Source of the DNA: Cystobacter fuscus DSM 2262
Lineage (GTDB): Bacteria; Myxococcota; Myxococcia; Myxococcales; Myxococcaceae
Assembly: GCF_000335475.2 (NCBI RefSeq)
Contig: NZ_ANAH02000071.1
Coordinates: 333,114-397,113, forward strand
DNA length: 64,000 nucleotides
Reading direction: 5' to 3'
Of the stretch, positions 8,486 through 17,214 are shown in pieces; the first letter of the stretch is position 1; each line of letters begins with the position of its first letter. The notes beneath the pieces were generated by a model. It saw nothing but the letters and a program-made list of their open reading frames with translations. It was not told where the DNA came from and made no database searches. Position numbers and translations under genes: made by a program.

Positions 8486-11400
8486 TTACCCGGCGTGGAC
8501 GTGCACGATGTCGAAGCTGCCCGTGAGCCCGCCCCAGGTGCGCAGGCCCATGCGGCCGGAAGCGAACTGCGCATCGCGGCCCGCGCCCAGCGTCTGCCAC
8601 GTGCCGCCGGGCTGCCACACCCCCATGGTCAGCGTGTCGCCCTGCACCGAGAAGCGGATGTTCATGTACTTGCCCGCGCCGGACGGCCAGGTGTAGGGGC
8701 CGCTGGCCAGGAGCGTCCACGTGCCCCCGTCGTTCTTCGACACCGCCCACTCGTAGCCGGCGCTCGTGCGCTTGAACTCCGCCTGGTAGTAGTGGCTCGC
8801 GTCCTGGGCGCGGGCGATCAGCGCGATGCCGGCGTTGAGCGGCGCGCCATTGGCGAGCACCGAGGCGTCCATCGTGTACGCTCGCCAGCCGGCATTGCCC
8901 GCCAGCGCGAGGTTCTCTCCTGTCCCGGTCGCGCAGTACTCGTAGGACACCGGGCGGCAGAGCGACCAGATGCCCTGCTGCGGCGACCACTGGCTGGCCG
9001 TGTTGCCCTCGAAGTCGTCGGTGAAGAGCTGGGGCTGCCAGGCCGGCTCCATCCGCCAGAGGTGATCCTGCGTCCCGTTGTCGCTGTACTGCACCACGTT
9101 GGCGCTGTCCGACCTGGACATGCCGTCGACGCCGAGGACGAGCCCGCTGTTGCGGTTGACGATCTTGAACTGGCCACTGCCCGCGTCGATGAACCGCCAG
9201 TGCTGGTCGCTCGTGCCGCTGTCCGGGGACTGCTGGATCTGCGCGCTCAGGGCCTTGGAGGCGTTGCGCACGGCCAGCACGAGGCCGCTGTTGAGGTTGA
9301 CGACCTTGAACCAGCCGCCGCCCGCGTCCACCAACTCCCACTGGTGGTCCAGCGTCCCGTTGTCGGCGTACTGCTGCACGTTGGCGCTCGGATCCTGCGA
9401 GGCGGCGGCCACGGCCATCAGCTTGTCGCTGTTGACGTTCTGCAGGAGGAAGACCGGGGCCGACCAGGCCTCGAACTCGCTGAGTCCCCAGCCGGTGCCG
9501 CCACCGGCGTTGGGCGCGACCACGCGCAGCTGGGTCGTGGTCAGCGGCGGGAAGGTGATCTGGTTGACCGTGGTGGCCGTGGGCGCCGCGGGTGTCCGCG
9601 TCTGGCCAGGCACGCTCACCCAGGCGCTGCCCGTCCAGTACTGCAAGTCATAGCTCTTGGGCGTGCGCACGCCCCCGCCGTCGTCATAGAAGTACAGCCG
9701 CACGTCCGAGGTCGTGACGGGGTGCTGGAACTTCACGCCGAAGAAGTCACTGGCCTGGGTGGTCGCGTACGTGGTCCAGCGGGTGTTCTGGGGAATGCCA
9801 TTGCGGAAGACGAGGCCGTCGATCGCGTTCCAGGCGTTGTCCCCGGCGCCACCGAACGTGTACGACGCGAAGGGCTGGGCCTTGTTCGCGATGCGCTGGC
9901 CATTGGCGGCGAAGTTGACCTTGCCGCCGCCATTGGACTGCACGAGCGGGGCGCCCACGTTGATCGTGACGGCGCCCAGGCCCGTCTGGCTGGCGGCCTT
10001 CACTCCGTCGACGTAGAGGTGCAGGCCCACGCCCTGGCCGTACCGGGTGCCGAGCCGGTCCCACAGCACGGTGACGTTGTGGCCGTGGTACGGGAGGTTC
10101 TCCAGCGCGAAGTAGTCCCACGACGCCGGGGCGAGCGGCCGGATCGTCAGCGTATTGCCGGCCTGGCCGCGCACGCCGATGAGTCCGGAGATGACGTTGT
10201 CGTTGTAGGTGGAGTGGTTGTAGTCCTCGCTGTGGCCGCCCCCGTCGTAGATCCACTTGTCGGTGTCGGCGTCATGAGCCTCGGCGATGTAGGGGACGCC
10301 GTTCTTGTACTGCGTCGCCGCGTAGCCGCGCAGCAAGCTCACGTAGTGGGCCGGGGTGATGGTCGTCTGCGCGGGGTAGTCGATGAGCAGGTTGGCCAGA
10401 CCCGTCAGGGTCTGCGAGGTCTCGTAGGGCCAGGACGGTCCGGTCCAGCGGCAGCAGCCCTTGGAGGCTTCGTGGTTGAACCACTTGCTGCGCCGCTCGA
10501 CCGTGGTGGGCCCGTAGGGCGCGGCGAAGCCCTGGGGATCCAGCAGCTGCGCGAACGCGGCGGAGTCCGAGGCCTGCGGCAGGTGGAACATCCAAGGCAC
10601 GAAGCCGTGCTCCTCGCGAGTGCCGAGCAGGGCGTTGCCCGGGTTGTTGTCGCGGTGCATGTGGAAGAAGAAGGAGCGGTTCGGGTCCCACAACCGGGCC
10701 CGGGTCGCGGTCTGCAGCGCGCTCGCCCGGTTGTTGTATTCCGTCGCGGTCGCGGAGTCGCCCGCCAGGGTGGCGAGCTGGGCGATGGCGCGGGCATCCC
10801 CATACTGGTAGGCGTTGATGGTGGGCCGGTAGCCCGGTCCGCCGTGGTACGGGTCCGGGGACTCGTAGGACGCGGGGGTCAGCTCGGTGGCGTCCCAGAC
10901 GGGCACCTGCCAGTAGAGGCCGAGCGAGGAGTTGAATTGGTTGTCCCAGCCCCGGTACTGCTTGATGAGGTTGGGCAGCTGGCCGATGGCGAACGCCTTG
11001 TCCCCGGTGACGAGGTAGTGCTGCCACACGGAGCTGGCGGCCCAGAAGCTGTACTCGTGGGCCCAGTCGGACGTGTTGGGGTTCACCGACTCGACCATGG
11101 GCTTGGGGAACTGTCCGGGCCCCGCCAGCCAGTAGTTGATGACGTCCTTCACGTACTGCTGATCACGCAGCCAGCGGCCCTCGTTGATGTGGTGGCCGGC
11201 CGCCGCGACGATGCCGCCGTACGGCGCTCCGTAGAAGACCGGGGTGAGGAACTCGTTGGACAGGTAGCCGTACTCCGCCCCGGTGTAGACCAGGTGCTCC
11301 TTGTAGGTCTGCCAGCGGTAGTAATAGACGGCCTGGAGCTGCGCGTCCGGCACCTCGAGGAAGGGAATGTTCGCCTCGAACCACGGCTTGTCGTTGATGC

Positions 11401-11587
11401 CGCCGAGCAGAGCGGTGTGGTTGAGGAAGGACGTGCCGGCCGTCGGGTTGCGGGCGTAGACGGTAGGCGCGTTGATCGCCCAGGCGGTGCCCGCCGCCAC
11501 TCCGGCGGTCGCGGTGAGCAGGAGGGTGGTGGCGGCGCGGACGGCTCGCCGAGAGGGACGACCGGGGCTCGACCGGGGGGAGGGCAT
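8486..11587 (-). CDS. Large secreted glycoside hydrolase (six-hairpin MGH1-like) with F5/8-type, ricin-lectin and C-terminal jelly-roll domains
   Basis: The 1033-residue protein has a long twin-arginine-like or Sec signal (RRAVRAATTLLL ... GTAWA, about 1-37). Residues about 55-530 look like an (alpha/alpha)6 glycosidase of the mannosylglycerate-hydrolase-like superfamily: WAHEYSFWAASS, a WDATE motif at about 231-235, GPSWPYETSQTL near 383 and NDNVISGLIG near 462. A discoidin-like domain follows (about 555-710, ending GLSEFEAWSAP). Then come three ricin B-type QxW-style repeats (DHQWELVD, DQHWRFID, DHLWRMEP, about 713-850) and a concanavalin-like domain (about 855-1033). ATG 11587 is preferred over the longer reading to 11767 because AAGGAG precedes it and the signal peptide begins there. 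Lectin-armed enzymes of this build are frequent in Streptomyces. Substrate unknown; a plant or fungal glycan is likely. Confidence 0.85.
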   Translation of the reverse strand: MPSPRSSPGRPSRRAVRAATTLLLTATAGVAAGTAWAINAPTVYARNPTAGTSFLNHTALLGGINDKPWFEANIPFLEVPDAQLQAVYYYRWQTYKEHLVYTGAEYGYLSNEFLTPVFYGAPYGGIVAAAGHHINEGRWLRDQQYVKDVINYWLAGPGQFPKPMVESVNPNTSDWAHEYSFWAASSVWQHYLVTGDKAFAIGQLPNLIKQYRGWDNQFNSSLGLYWQVPVWDATELTPASYESPDPYHGGPGYRPTINAYQYGDARAIAQLATLAGDSATATEYNNRASALQTATRARLWDPNRSFFFHMHRDNNPGNALLGTREEHGFVPWMFHLPQASDSAAFAQLLDPQGFAAPYGPTTVERRSKWFNHEASKGCCRWTGPSWPYETSQTLTGLANLLIDYPAQTTITPAHYVSLLRGYAATQYKNGVPYIAEAHDADTDKWIYDGGGHSEDYNHSTYNDNVISGLIGVRGQAGNTLTIRPLAPASWDYFALENLPYHGHNVTVLWDRLGTRYGQGVGLHLYVDGVKAASQTGLGAVTINVGAPLVQSNGGGKVNFAANGQRIANKAQPFASYTFGGAGDNAWNAIDGLVFRNGIPQNTRWTTYATTQASDFFGVKFQHPVTTSDVRLYFYDDGGGVRTPKSYDLQYWTGSAWVSVPGQTRTPAAPTATTVNQITFPPLTTTQLRVVAPNAGGGTGWGLSEFEAWSAPVFLLQNVNSDKLMAVAAASQDPSANVQQYADNGTLDHQWELVDAGGGWFKVVNLNSGLVLAVRNASKALSAQIQQSPDSGTSDQHWRFIDAGSGQFKIVNRNSGLVLGVDGMSRSDSANVVQYSDNGTQDHLWRMEPAWQPQLFTDDFEGNTASQWSPQQGIWSLCRPVSYEYCATGTGENLALAGNAGWRAYTMDASVLANGAPLNAGIALIARAQDASHYYQAEFKRTSAGYEWAVSKNDGGTWTLLASGPYTWPSGAGKYMNIRFSVQGDTLTMGVWQPGGTWQTLGAGRDAQFASGRMGLRTWGGLTGSFDIVHVHAG

Positions 11588-11715
11588 CGGGCACTCCTTC
11601 GTGGGGTAGGACGTGGGGCGCGGATGCTCCTCCTGTTCTTCCAGTGAAGTCAAGCTTTCCTTGGATTGGCCGCGACTTCCGCTCGAGCAGGGCGAGCCGC
11701 GGCCCGAGCCATCCG

Positions 11716-12873
11716 TCAGGGCGTTTGAAACGTCCATTGTTGATTCGTGCCGCCGGTCCACTGCCACTGTTGGACATTTGCTCCGTTGGCCGTGGAGTTG
11801 CCTGACACCTCCAAGGCCGACCCACTGCTGCTCAAGGGGGTGAGGCGATAGTAGCCGTCACTGGTGGCTGTGATTGTCCAGTGCTGATTCGCGGCGCCCG
11901 TGTAGGTGCGAATGTCGACGTTCGTTCCGTTGGCCGTCGAGGTGCTGGTGACCTGCAATGCCTTGCCGCTTTCCACGCCGGTGATCCGATACACGTCGTC
12001 GCCCAGATGGGTCAGCGTCCAACGCTGATTGTTCGCTCCGCCATAGGACCACTGCAGCACGTTGGTGTTGTCCGCCGTCCCATGCCCCGCGACATCGAGC
12101 GCCTTGTCGGGGCTGTCGCGCGGCGTGATGCGGTAGGTTCCGTTCTCGATGACTTCATCGCCGCCGCCGCCAGGGTTGCTCAGGAACTGTGTCAGCGGCG
12201 CATACCAATTGTTCGCGAGCTTGACGATGCCCGCGTCGTTGGGGTGCACGCCATCGCCCGTATCCGTGGCCGGGTTGAAACCAGTCCATTGATCCACGAC
12301 GACGATCGGCGAAGCCGTCGTGCTCTTGCTCGCCGCCCAGCCGGGAATCGCGGCGTTGAACTCGAGGGTTCGCCGCGGACAGTCCGCGCAGCTCCCGGGC
12401 GCCACGGGAATGATCTGCGCCACCAGGATTTTCATGTTGGGATTGTTCGCACGCATCTGATCCACGAGCTTGCTGAAGGCAGCCAGAATCTGGCCAGGTG
12501 TCCGCGCGCTCCAGACATCGTTGGTGCCGAAATGCATGAGCACGATGTCCGGACTCGTCGCGCTCAACCAGCCGGGGAGAAGATTTTGATCCGCCACGTT
12601 GGTGGCCAGATATCCACCATGGCCTTCGTTGTCGCCGTCGTAGGCGACACCGCAACCCTGGGGCGGCAGCGTGCCGACGAAGTCGATATTCGTGAAGCCG
12701 GTGCTTTGCAGTTGGTTCCACAGTAGCGCGCGCCAACACCCCGGCGATCCGGTAATCGAATCGCCGAGAGGCATGATGCGTGTCTGTGCGATTGCCGGTC
12801 GTGGGCAGGCAAACAGCACGAAAAGCAGAACGGCCAGGAGGCCTGGCAAGCGCAGCGCGAGAGTCCGGTGCAT
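11716..12873 (-). CDS. Secreted SGNH/GDSL hydrolase with C-terminal ricin B lectin domain
   Basis: The 385-residue product has a signal peptide (RLPGLLAVLLFVLFACPRPAIAQ, about 8-30). The SGNH esterase domain shows block I GDSI with nucleophile Ser39, an HFGTND block with Asn118, and block V GDGVHPND with Asp207 and His210, the complete catalytic set. A Gly linker (about 234-238) leads to a ricin-type beta-trefoil (about 244-385) with QRWTL, QHWTI and QQWTF motifs, one per subdomain. Such enzymes remove acetyl groups from polysaccharides such as xylan or pectin. The start at 12873 has AAGGAAG upstream. Transcription probably starts near 12939 from TTGACA/CACTAT, with a 16-base palindrome in the leader. 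Its neighbour 8486-11587 carries the same lectin type and strand, so the two probably act on the same material. Confidence 0.9.
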   Translation of the reverse strand: MHRTLALRLPGLLAVLLFVLFACPRPAIAQTRIMPLGDSITGSPGCWRALLWNQLQSTGFTNIDFVGTLPPQGCGVAYDGDNEGHGGYLATNVADQNLLPGWLSATSPDIVLMHFGTNDVWSARTPGQILAAFSKLVDQMRANNPNMKILVAQIIPVAPGSCADCPRRTLEFNAAIPGWAASKSTTASPIVVVDQWTGFNPATDTGDGVHPNDAGIVKLANNWYAPLTQFLSNPGGGGDEVIENGTYRITPRDSPDKALDVAGHGTADNTNVLQWSYGGANNQRWTLTHLGDDVYRITGVESGKALQVTSTSTANGTNVDIRTYTGAANQHWTITATSDGYYRLTPLSSSGSALEVSGNSTANGANVQQWQWTGGTNQQWTFQTP

Positions 12874-12917
12874 GACACTTCCTTGTGTATGATGCGGAGC
12901 TTCTATTGATGCGCGAG

Positions 12918-12933
12918 CGGGCGTGCACGCCCG
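12918..12933. promoter_or_regulatory. 16-base perfect palindrome CGGGCGTGCACGCCCG in the SGNH hydrolase leader
   Basis: CGGGCGTGCACGCCCG reads the same on both strands. It lies just downstream of the predicted start of transcription of the esterase gene (about 12939) and 45 bases before its ATG. It could be an operator for a dimeric repressor or a stable hairpin at the 5' end of the mRNA. No regulator gene is adjacent. Confidence 0.5.
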
Positions 12934-12945
12934 TGCGGAGGGACG

Positions 12946-12974
12946 ATAGTGCATGACTCGAAGAGGTCTGTCAA
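12946..12974 (-). promoter_or_regulatory. Sigma-70 type promoter of the SGNH hydrolase gene
   Basis: On the minus strand a consensus TTGACA (12974-12969) is followed after 17 bases by CACTAT (12951-12946). The spacing is ideal and the region is AT-rich compared with its surroundings. Transcription would start near 12939. Confidence 0.55.
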
Positions 12975-13104
12975 AACGGTTTTTCGTGACAGAGTTCCTC
13001 GATCCGATGTGCTTTGAAAAAGCGCACTGCTGCTGTCAATCATTTGCCTCGCGTGAAGCATTCTGTCGTTTGTGTCTGGCTTGTGGAGTGTATGTGTCTG
13101 TCCG

Positions 13105-13290
13105 TCATGCACAGATCAGAAGTTCTCCGCCGATACGTGCCTCGTGCGTCACCAGCTCCACGGCCCTGTCGTGAGGGGACAGCTCCTCGGCGACGAGCCA
13201 TGCCTGGACGCGGTCACCGTCCCATCCGGCGTCGACGAACGGCGGCCGGGAGGACCGCCGCGCGCCTTCTGCCCACGGCCGTGCACGGTT
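13105..13290 (-). other. Gap 12975-13361 with a possible gene remnant
   Basis: The 387 bases between the esterase promoter and the thioesterase start contain no full gene. A minus-strand frame ending at 13105 reads as if coding for its last 40 codons (WDGDRVQAWLVAEEL then RAVELVTHEARIGGELL), but the upstream part is lost in low-complexity frames and no start is apparent. It may be the tail of a decayed gene. Just before the thioesterase, TATACT at 13315-13320 could be its -10 box, but the nearest TTGCAG (13289-13294) is spaced by 20, too far for a good promoter. Confidence 0.25.
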
Positions 13291-13361
13291 GCAGCGCCCC
13301 TCGAAAAAAACACCTATACTGGGCGTCCTCTTCACGTTCACTCGCCTCCGGGGGAGAGCCG

Positions 13362-13796
13362 ATGACGTCCGAGTCACCCAACGAGTTGTACTTCGCCTCA
13401 CTGCGCAGGCTCTTCGAGCGCACGCCCGCGCTGAGCTTCGTGAAGCAGACCCTCGAGGAGCTGACACCGGGGCGGGCGCGGCTCGCGCTCGAGCCGGATG
13501 ACCGTCACAACAACGGCGCGGGCTGCATCCACGGAGGCCTCATCGCGACCGTGCTCGACAGCGTGGGCTGGTTCGCCTGTGCCACCCGGAGCGAGGGCTA
13601 TTGGCTCGTCACGGCGGAGTTCAAGGTGAACTTCCTGGAGGTCGCCGCTCGTGAGCGGGTGATCACCACGGGTGAGCTGCTCAAGAAAGGCAGTGAGCTG
13701 TTCCACGCCCGGATGGATGCGCGGACCGAGCGCGGCCGGCACGTGGCGACCGCCCTGGGCACCTACACCCTGCTGCCGCGGAAGTTCCGGCCATGA
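13362..13796 (+). CDS. PaaI-family hotdog thioesterase
   Basis: The 144-residue product shows the PaaI signature HNNGAGCIHGGLIATVLDSVG at about residues 48-68: the HGG turn starting the central helix and an Asp in the helix as catalytic base. The following strands (VTAEFKVNFLEVA, RERVITTGELLKKG) are those of acyl-CoA and acyl-ACP thioesterases of the 4HBT/PaaI group. ATG 13362 is chosen because GGGGGAGAG precedes it; longer readings upstream are not supported. The next gene starts inside its stop codon (ATGA), so the two are translationally coupled. It would hydrolyse acyl thioesters in the cytoplasm. Lying beside a FAAL/ACP/desaturase operon, it could release the product of that pathway, but this is inference. 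Confidence 0.85.
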   Translation: MTSESPNELYFASLRRLFERTPALSFVKQTLEELTPGRARLALEPDDRHNNGAGCIHGGLIATVLDSVGWFACATRSEGYWLVTAEFKVNFLEVAARERVITTGELLKKGSELFHARMDARTERGRHVATALGTYTLLPRKFRP

Positions 13797-14665
13797 GCGC
13801 GAGCGGACAGGTGCTGTTCATCGAGGGCCCGGGCCCTCGCCTCGCCTGTGAGGTGCTGGGAGCGGGACCGGGCGCGCCGACGCTCCTGTTCGCTCACGGC
13901 AACAGCAGTCACCGCGGCGTGTGGCGGCCGGTCGCGCGGCTGCTCCTGCGTGAGTTGGACGTGCGCGCCGTGCTCCTGGACATGCGCGGGCACGGGGACA
14001 GCGAGCATGTCCATCCGCCCGCCTACAACCCGGCCGATCACGCCACGGACCTGGAGCGTGTCGCGCGCCACCTCGCGCCGTCACGCCTGGCGGTCATCGG
14101 GCACTCGGCGGGCGCTCTCGCCGTCACGGCCTTCGCGGCACGCTGTGCGCGCGGGGAGGCGGACTGCCCGCGCCCCTCGGCGCTCGCCTGGGTCGACATC
14201 GATCCGCGAGTGCCCTCCTGGCAGGTGGAGTTCTTCCACGCGCGGGCCGACAGCATCCGGCGGAGCCACGCGGACGCGGACACGGCGATCCGCCAGCTCA
14301 TCCGTGGCATCCAGAAGACGAGCGTGGGCGTGACCGAGGCGGCCCTGTGGGACTTCATCGCCACGGGCCTGAAGCAGACGTCCGAGGGCTTCTCGGTCAA
14401 GTTCGATTCCCAGACCTATGCCACGTGGAGCCCGGGGGATCTCCGTCCGCTCCTTCCGCTCGTGGACATCCCGGCGCTGCTCATCCGCGCGGCGGACAGC
14501 ATCGTCACCAGCGAGCAGGGCATGGCCGAACTCCAGGCGGGCTTTCCGCGCTCCACCCGGGTGGACATTCCGGGCGGAACCCACTTCGTCCCGCTCGACC
14601 ACCCCGAGGAGCTGGCGCGGGCCCTGGCCGGGTTCCTCCACCAGGAGTGGTTGTCCCGGGGGTGA
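13793..14665 (+). CDS. Alpha/beta-fold hydrolase
   Basis: The 290-residue cytoplasmic protein has the oxyanion motif FAHGNSSHRGVW near 33, the nucleophile elbow GHSAGA near 103 (catalytic Ser), an acid after strand 6 (LLIRAADSIV) and the catalytic His in GGTHFVPLDHP near the end. A cap region lies between about 130 and 220. It overlaps the thioesterase gene by four bases and converges on the fatty-acyl-AMP ligase gene, whose stop lies 4 bases from its own. The substrate could be an ester or thioester. As the partner of the thioesterase it may serve lipid release or turnover. Confidence 0.8.
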   Translation: MSASGQVLFIEGPGPRLACEVLGAGPGAPTLLFAHGNSSHRGVWRPVARLLLRELDVRAVLLDMRGHGDSEHVHPPAYNPADHATDLERVARHLAPSRLAVIGHSAGALAVTAFAARCARGEADCPRPSALAWVDIDPRVPSWQVEFFHARADSIRRSHADADTAIRQLIRGIQKTSVGVTEAALWDFIATGLKQTSEGFSVKFDSQTYATWSPGDLRPLLPLVDIPALLIRAADSIVTSEQGMAELQAGFPRSTRVDIPGGTHFVPLDHPEELARALAGFLHQEWLSRG

Positions 14666-14669
14666 TGGC

Positions 14670-16358
14670 TCAGAGGCGCAGCTGGAACAGCAGGGACGCA
14701 TCCCCCGGGCCCTGGCTCCTGCGCTTCATGACGTGGCGCTGCAACTTGCCGCTCGTCGTCCGGGCGATGGAACTCTTCTTCACGAGCAGCACCTCGAGGC
14801 TCGCGAGGCCCACCTTGCGGCGGACCACCTTGCCGATCTCCCGGGCCAGGCCCTCGAGCTCGGTGGGCTCCCGCAGCCCCGTCTCGGCCAGGCAGATGAT
14901 GCGCTCCTCGCCCAGGGGCCCGCCCACGAAGGCGACACAGCCTCCCCGGTGGACGCCCTCCAGGGGACGGACCACGGCCTCGATGTCCTCGGGGTAGTAG
15001 CTCTCTCCCGCCTGTTTGAGCACGTCCTTCGCCCTGCCAACCACGTAGAGGCGGCCGTCCTTCTGGTAGCCGAGGTCTCCCGTGCGCAGCCATCCCTCCT
15101 GGAAGATCTCCGCCGTGAGCCTCGGGTTGCGGTAGTAGCCCCGCATGACGGCCGGTCCGAGGAGCTGGATCTCTCCCACCCGGTCCTCGCCCTGCACCGC
15201 TCCGTCCTCTCCCACGATGCGCAGCTGGAGGCCCTCCACGGGCCGGCCCAGGGCCACCACGCCCCGGCTCCCCGGCGCCGAGCGCTCCACCCGCCGCACC
15301 TCCCGGTCATTGCCCAGGGCCGCGCGATCGACCCAGTCCACGTGCACCGGCTCACCCACCGCGGGGAAGGTCGCGGCGAGCACCGCCTCCGCCAGCCCAT
15401 AGACGGGGTAGAGCGCCTCGGACCGCAGTCCGGCGGGGGCGAACTTGTCGGCGAAGGCCTCCATCAGCCGCGCGTCCACGGCCTCCGCGCCGTTGACGGC
15501 CAGGCGCACCGAGGACAAGTCGAGCGCCGCGACCTCTCCGGGCTCCACGCCGTCACACAGCCATGCATAGGAGAAGTTCGGTCCGGTGTAGATGGTGGCC
15601 TTCACCTTGGAGAAGTAGGCCAGCCAGCCCGAGGGATCCTTGATGAAGGAGTAGGGCGACCAGATGTGCGCCTGACAGCCATTGAAGAGGCTCGTGAGCA
15701 GGATGCCCACCAGCCCCATGTCGTGGAAGTGGGGCAGCCAGCCACAGAACACGTCCTCGGAGTTGAACCCTCCACTCGCCACGATGGAGCGCAGCCCCGC
15801 GAGGGCATTGGCGTGGGTGATGGCGACGCCCTTGGGCGCGGCGGTGCTTCCGGAGGTGTATTGGATGAACGCCAGCTCCTGCGGCTCCGGCTCGAGGGGC
15901 TCCGGGCCCTCGCCCGCGCCACCTTCCGCGACGAGCTCCTCGCTGGACAGCAGGAGCAACCCCTCGGGTGGCTGCCCCGCGCCGAGTAGCTCCATCAGCG
16001 ACGTCTCGACACACAGCCACTGGATGTCCCCATCCTTCAGGATGGGCGCGAGGTGCTCGAAGTAGCCCGAGAGATCCCTGCCGCCCGTCAGGGCCAGGGG
16101 AACCGGGACGCCTCCCGCACGCTGGACGCCGAAGAAGGACAGCAGGAACTGGGGGCCCGTCTTGAGCAGCAGGCCCACGGGCTGCCCGCGCTGGAGCCCC
16201 CGCGCTCGCAGCCGCCGCGCCACGACCTCGCTGCGCGTGTCCAGCGCCTCGTAGCTCAGGAAGGCGTGTTGCGCGGGATACGCATAGCCCCGCGTGGGAA
16301 ACGCGCTCCGGGTCCAGCGCAGTGCTTCCACCAGCGTCGAGATGTGCTCAGGTGTCAT
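14670..16358 (-). CDS. Fatty-acyl-AMP ligase (FAAL-type adenylate-forming enzyme)
   Basis: The 562-residue protein has the ANL superfamily core motifs: YTSGSTAAPKG at 167-177, GWLPHFHDMGLVG at 206-218, NGAEAVDARL at about 289, YGLAEAVLAATF, TGDLGYQKDGRLYVVGRAKD and a C-terminal Lys in TTSGKLQRH. The WLPHFHDMGLVG and NGAEAV forms are those of FAALs, which activate free fatty acids as acyl-adenylates and pass them to acyl carrier proteins rather than to CoA. It is the last gene of the operon ACP, methyltransferase, desaturase, FAAL, nine bases after the desaturase stop. The carrier encoded at 18087-18344 is the obvious acceptor. Telling FAAL from acyl-CoA ligase for certain needs the FAAL insertion to be confirmed by alignment. 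Cytoplasmic. Confidence 0.85.
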   Translation of the reverse strand: MTPEHISTLVEALRWTRSAFPTRGYAYPAQHAFLSYEALDTRSEVVARRLRARGLQRGQPVGLLLKTGPQFLLSFFGVQRAGGVPVPLALTGGRDLSGYFEHLAPILKDGDIQWLCVETSLMELLGAGQPPEGLLLLSSEELVAEGGAGEGPEPLEPEPQELAFIQYTSGSTAAPKGVAITHANALAGLRSIVASGGFNSEDVFCGWLPHFHDMGLVGILLTSLFNGCQAHIWSPYSFIKDPSGWLAYFSKVKATIYTGPNFSYAWLCDGVEPGEVAALDLSSVRLAVNGAEAVDARLMEAFADKFAPAGLRSEALYPVYGLAEAVLAATFPAVGEPVHVDWVDRAALGNDREVRRVERSAPGSRGVVALGRPVEGLQLRIVGEDGAVQGEDRVGEIQLLGPAVMRGYYRNPRLTAEIFQEGWLRTGDLGYQKDGRLYVVGRAKDVLKQAGESYYPEDIEAVVRPLEGVHRGGCVAFVGGPLGEERIICLAETGLREPTELEGLAREIGKVVRRKVGLASLEVLLVKKSSIARTTSGKLQRHVMKRRSQGPGDASLLFQLRL

Positions 16359-16367
16359 GGCCCGCTC

Positions 16368-17195
16368 CTAGGTGGCGCGGACCGCTCGCACCCAATCCGC
16401 CAGTTTCTGGGATGCACTGGATGCGTCCGCGGCCCTCTGCACGACGCGCAGCAACTCCGCGTAGGCGACGGTGTGATCATAGCCGCCCGCCGCGTCACTG
16501 ACTTCCAACGACCACCGCCAGTAATTGTCGAGCTGCTCGGCCAGCGGCATCTTGAAGGACTGGAGCGCCTCCTGGATCGCCGGGAGGATGTCCTGTCCCA
16601 GCTCCTCGATGTAGGCCTCGAGGATGCTCGCGTAGAAGGCGAAGTGCCGGGCCTCGTCCTTCTGGATCCGGTTGAGGAGCACCTTGAGCACGGGCTCGTC
16701 CACTGACCGGCCCAGCATCTGGTAGTAGAGCTGGGTGGCCTTCTCCTGGATGACGGTGTACGTGAAGATCTGGACGGGAAGCTCACGCGGGAAGTGCCAT
16801 GTCTTGCGGCCTTGCTGGCACAGCTCGGCGTGAAGGGCTTCCTCGCTCTGGATGCCGGCGCGCACCTGGTAGCGGCCAAAGAGATCCGCGTGCCGGTCCT
16901 CCTCCTGGGCCCAGCGCATGAAGAACCGGAAGAGCTCCCGGTTGTGCATGAACTGGCTGGGAGAGACCGAGTCATCGGTGGGAAAGTGTTTCAGCACGTC
17001 CTGGATGTAGCCCGGGACGTGATCCTCGATGAGGGTGACGAAGCGGATGGCCGAGCCCTGGGCCTCGGTGAGGCGGTCCGCCTGGAGTTGCTCCCAGGGG
17101 ATGTCCACCGCTCCCCAGGGTCTGGTCTCCCACCGATCGATGTAGTCGGTGACGAGCCGGCGCATGCGCTGTGGCTGGATGTGCGTCTTGTTCAT
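16368..17195 (-). CDS. Ferritin-like acyl-ACP desaturase family protein
   Basis: The 275-residue all-helical protein carries a complete diiron ligand set of plant-type acyl-ACP desaturases: Glu57 (IEDH), Glu99 and His102 (EEDRH), Glu151 (IQEKA), Glu181 and His184 (DEARH). Soluble desaturases of this family insert a double bond into an acyl chain held on ACP, using O2 and ferredoxin electrons. The protein is shorter than plant enzymes (about 360 residues) but similar to bacterial DesA-like members. ATG 17195 follows a G-run 19 bases after the methyltransferase stop. It is encoded between a cyclopropane-synthase-like methyltransferase and a FAAL, in an operon begun by an ACP, so the carrier-bound acyl chain loaded by the FAAL is the likely substrate. 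N-oxygenases of the AurF type share the fold and remain an alternative. Confidence 0.85.
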   Translation of the reverse strand: MNKTHIQPQRMRRLVTDYIDRWETRPWGAVDIPWEQLQADRLTEAQGSAIRFVTLIEDHVPGYIQDVLKHFPTDDSVSPSQFMHNRELFRFFMRWAQEEDRHADLFGRYQVRAGIQSEEALHAELCQQGRKTWHFPRELPVQIFTYTVIQEKATQLYYQMLGRSVDEPVLKVLLNRIQKDEARHFAFYASILEAYIEELGQDILPAIQEALQSFKMPLAEQLDNYWRWSLEVSDAAGGYDHTVAYAELLRVVQRAADASSASQKLADWVRAVRAT

Positions 17196-17214
17196 AGGCC
17201 CCCCCGGGACGCCG

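Noticed and set aside
13289..13320. Promoter TTGCAG/TATACT for the thioesterase gene
   Set aside because: The 20-base spacing is too wide for a reliable sigma-70 promoter; only the -10-like box remains suggestive.
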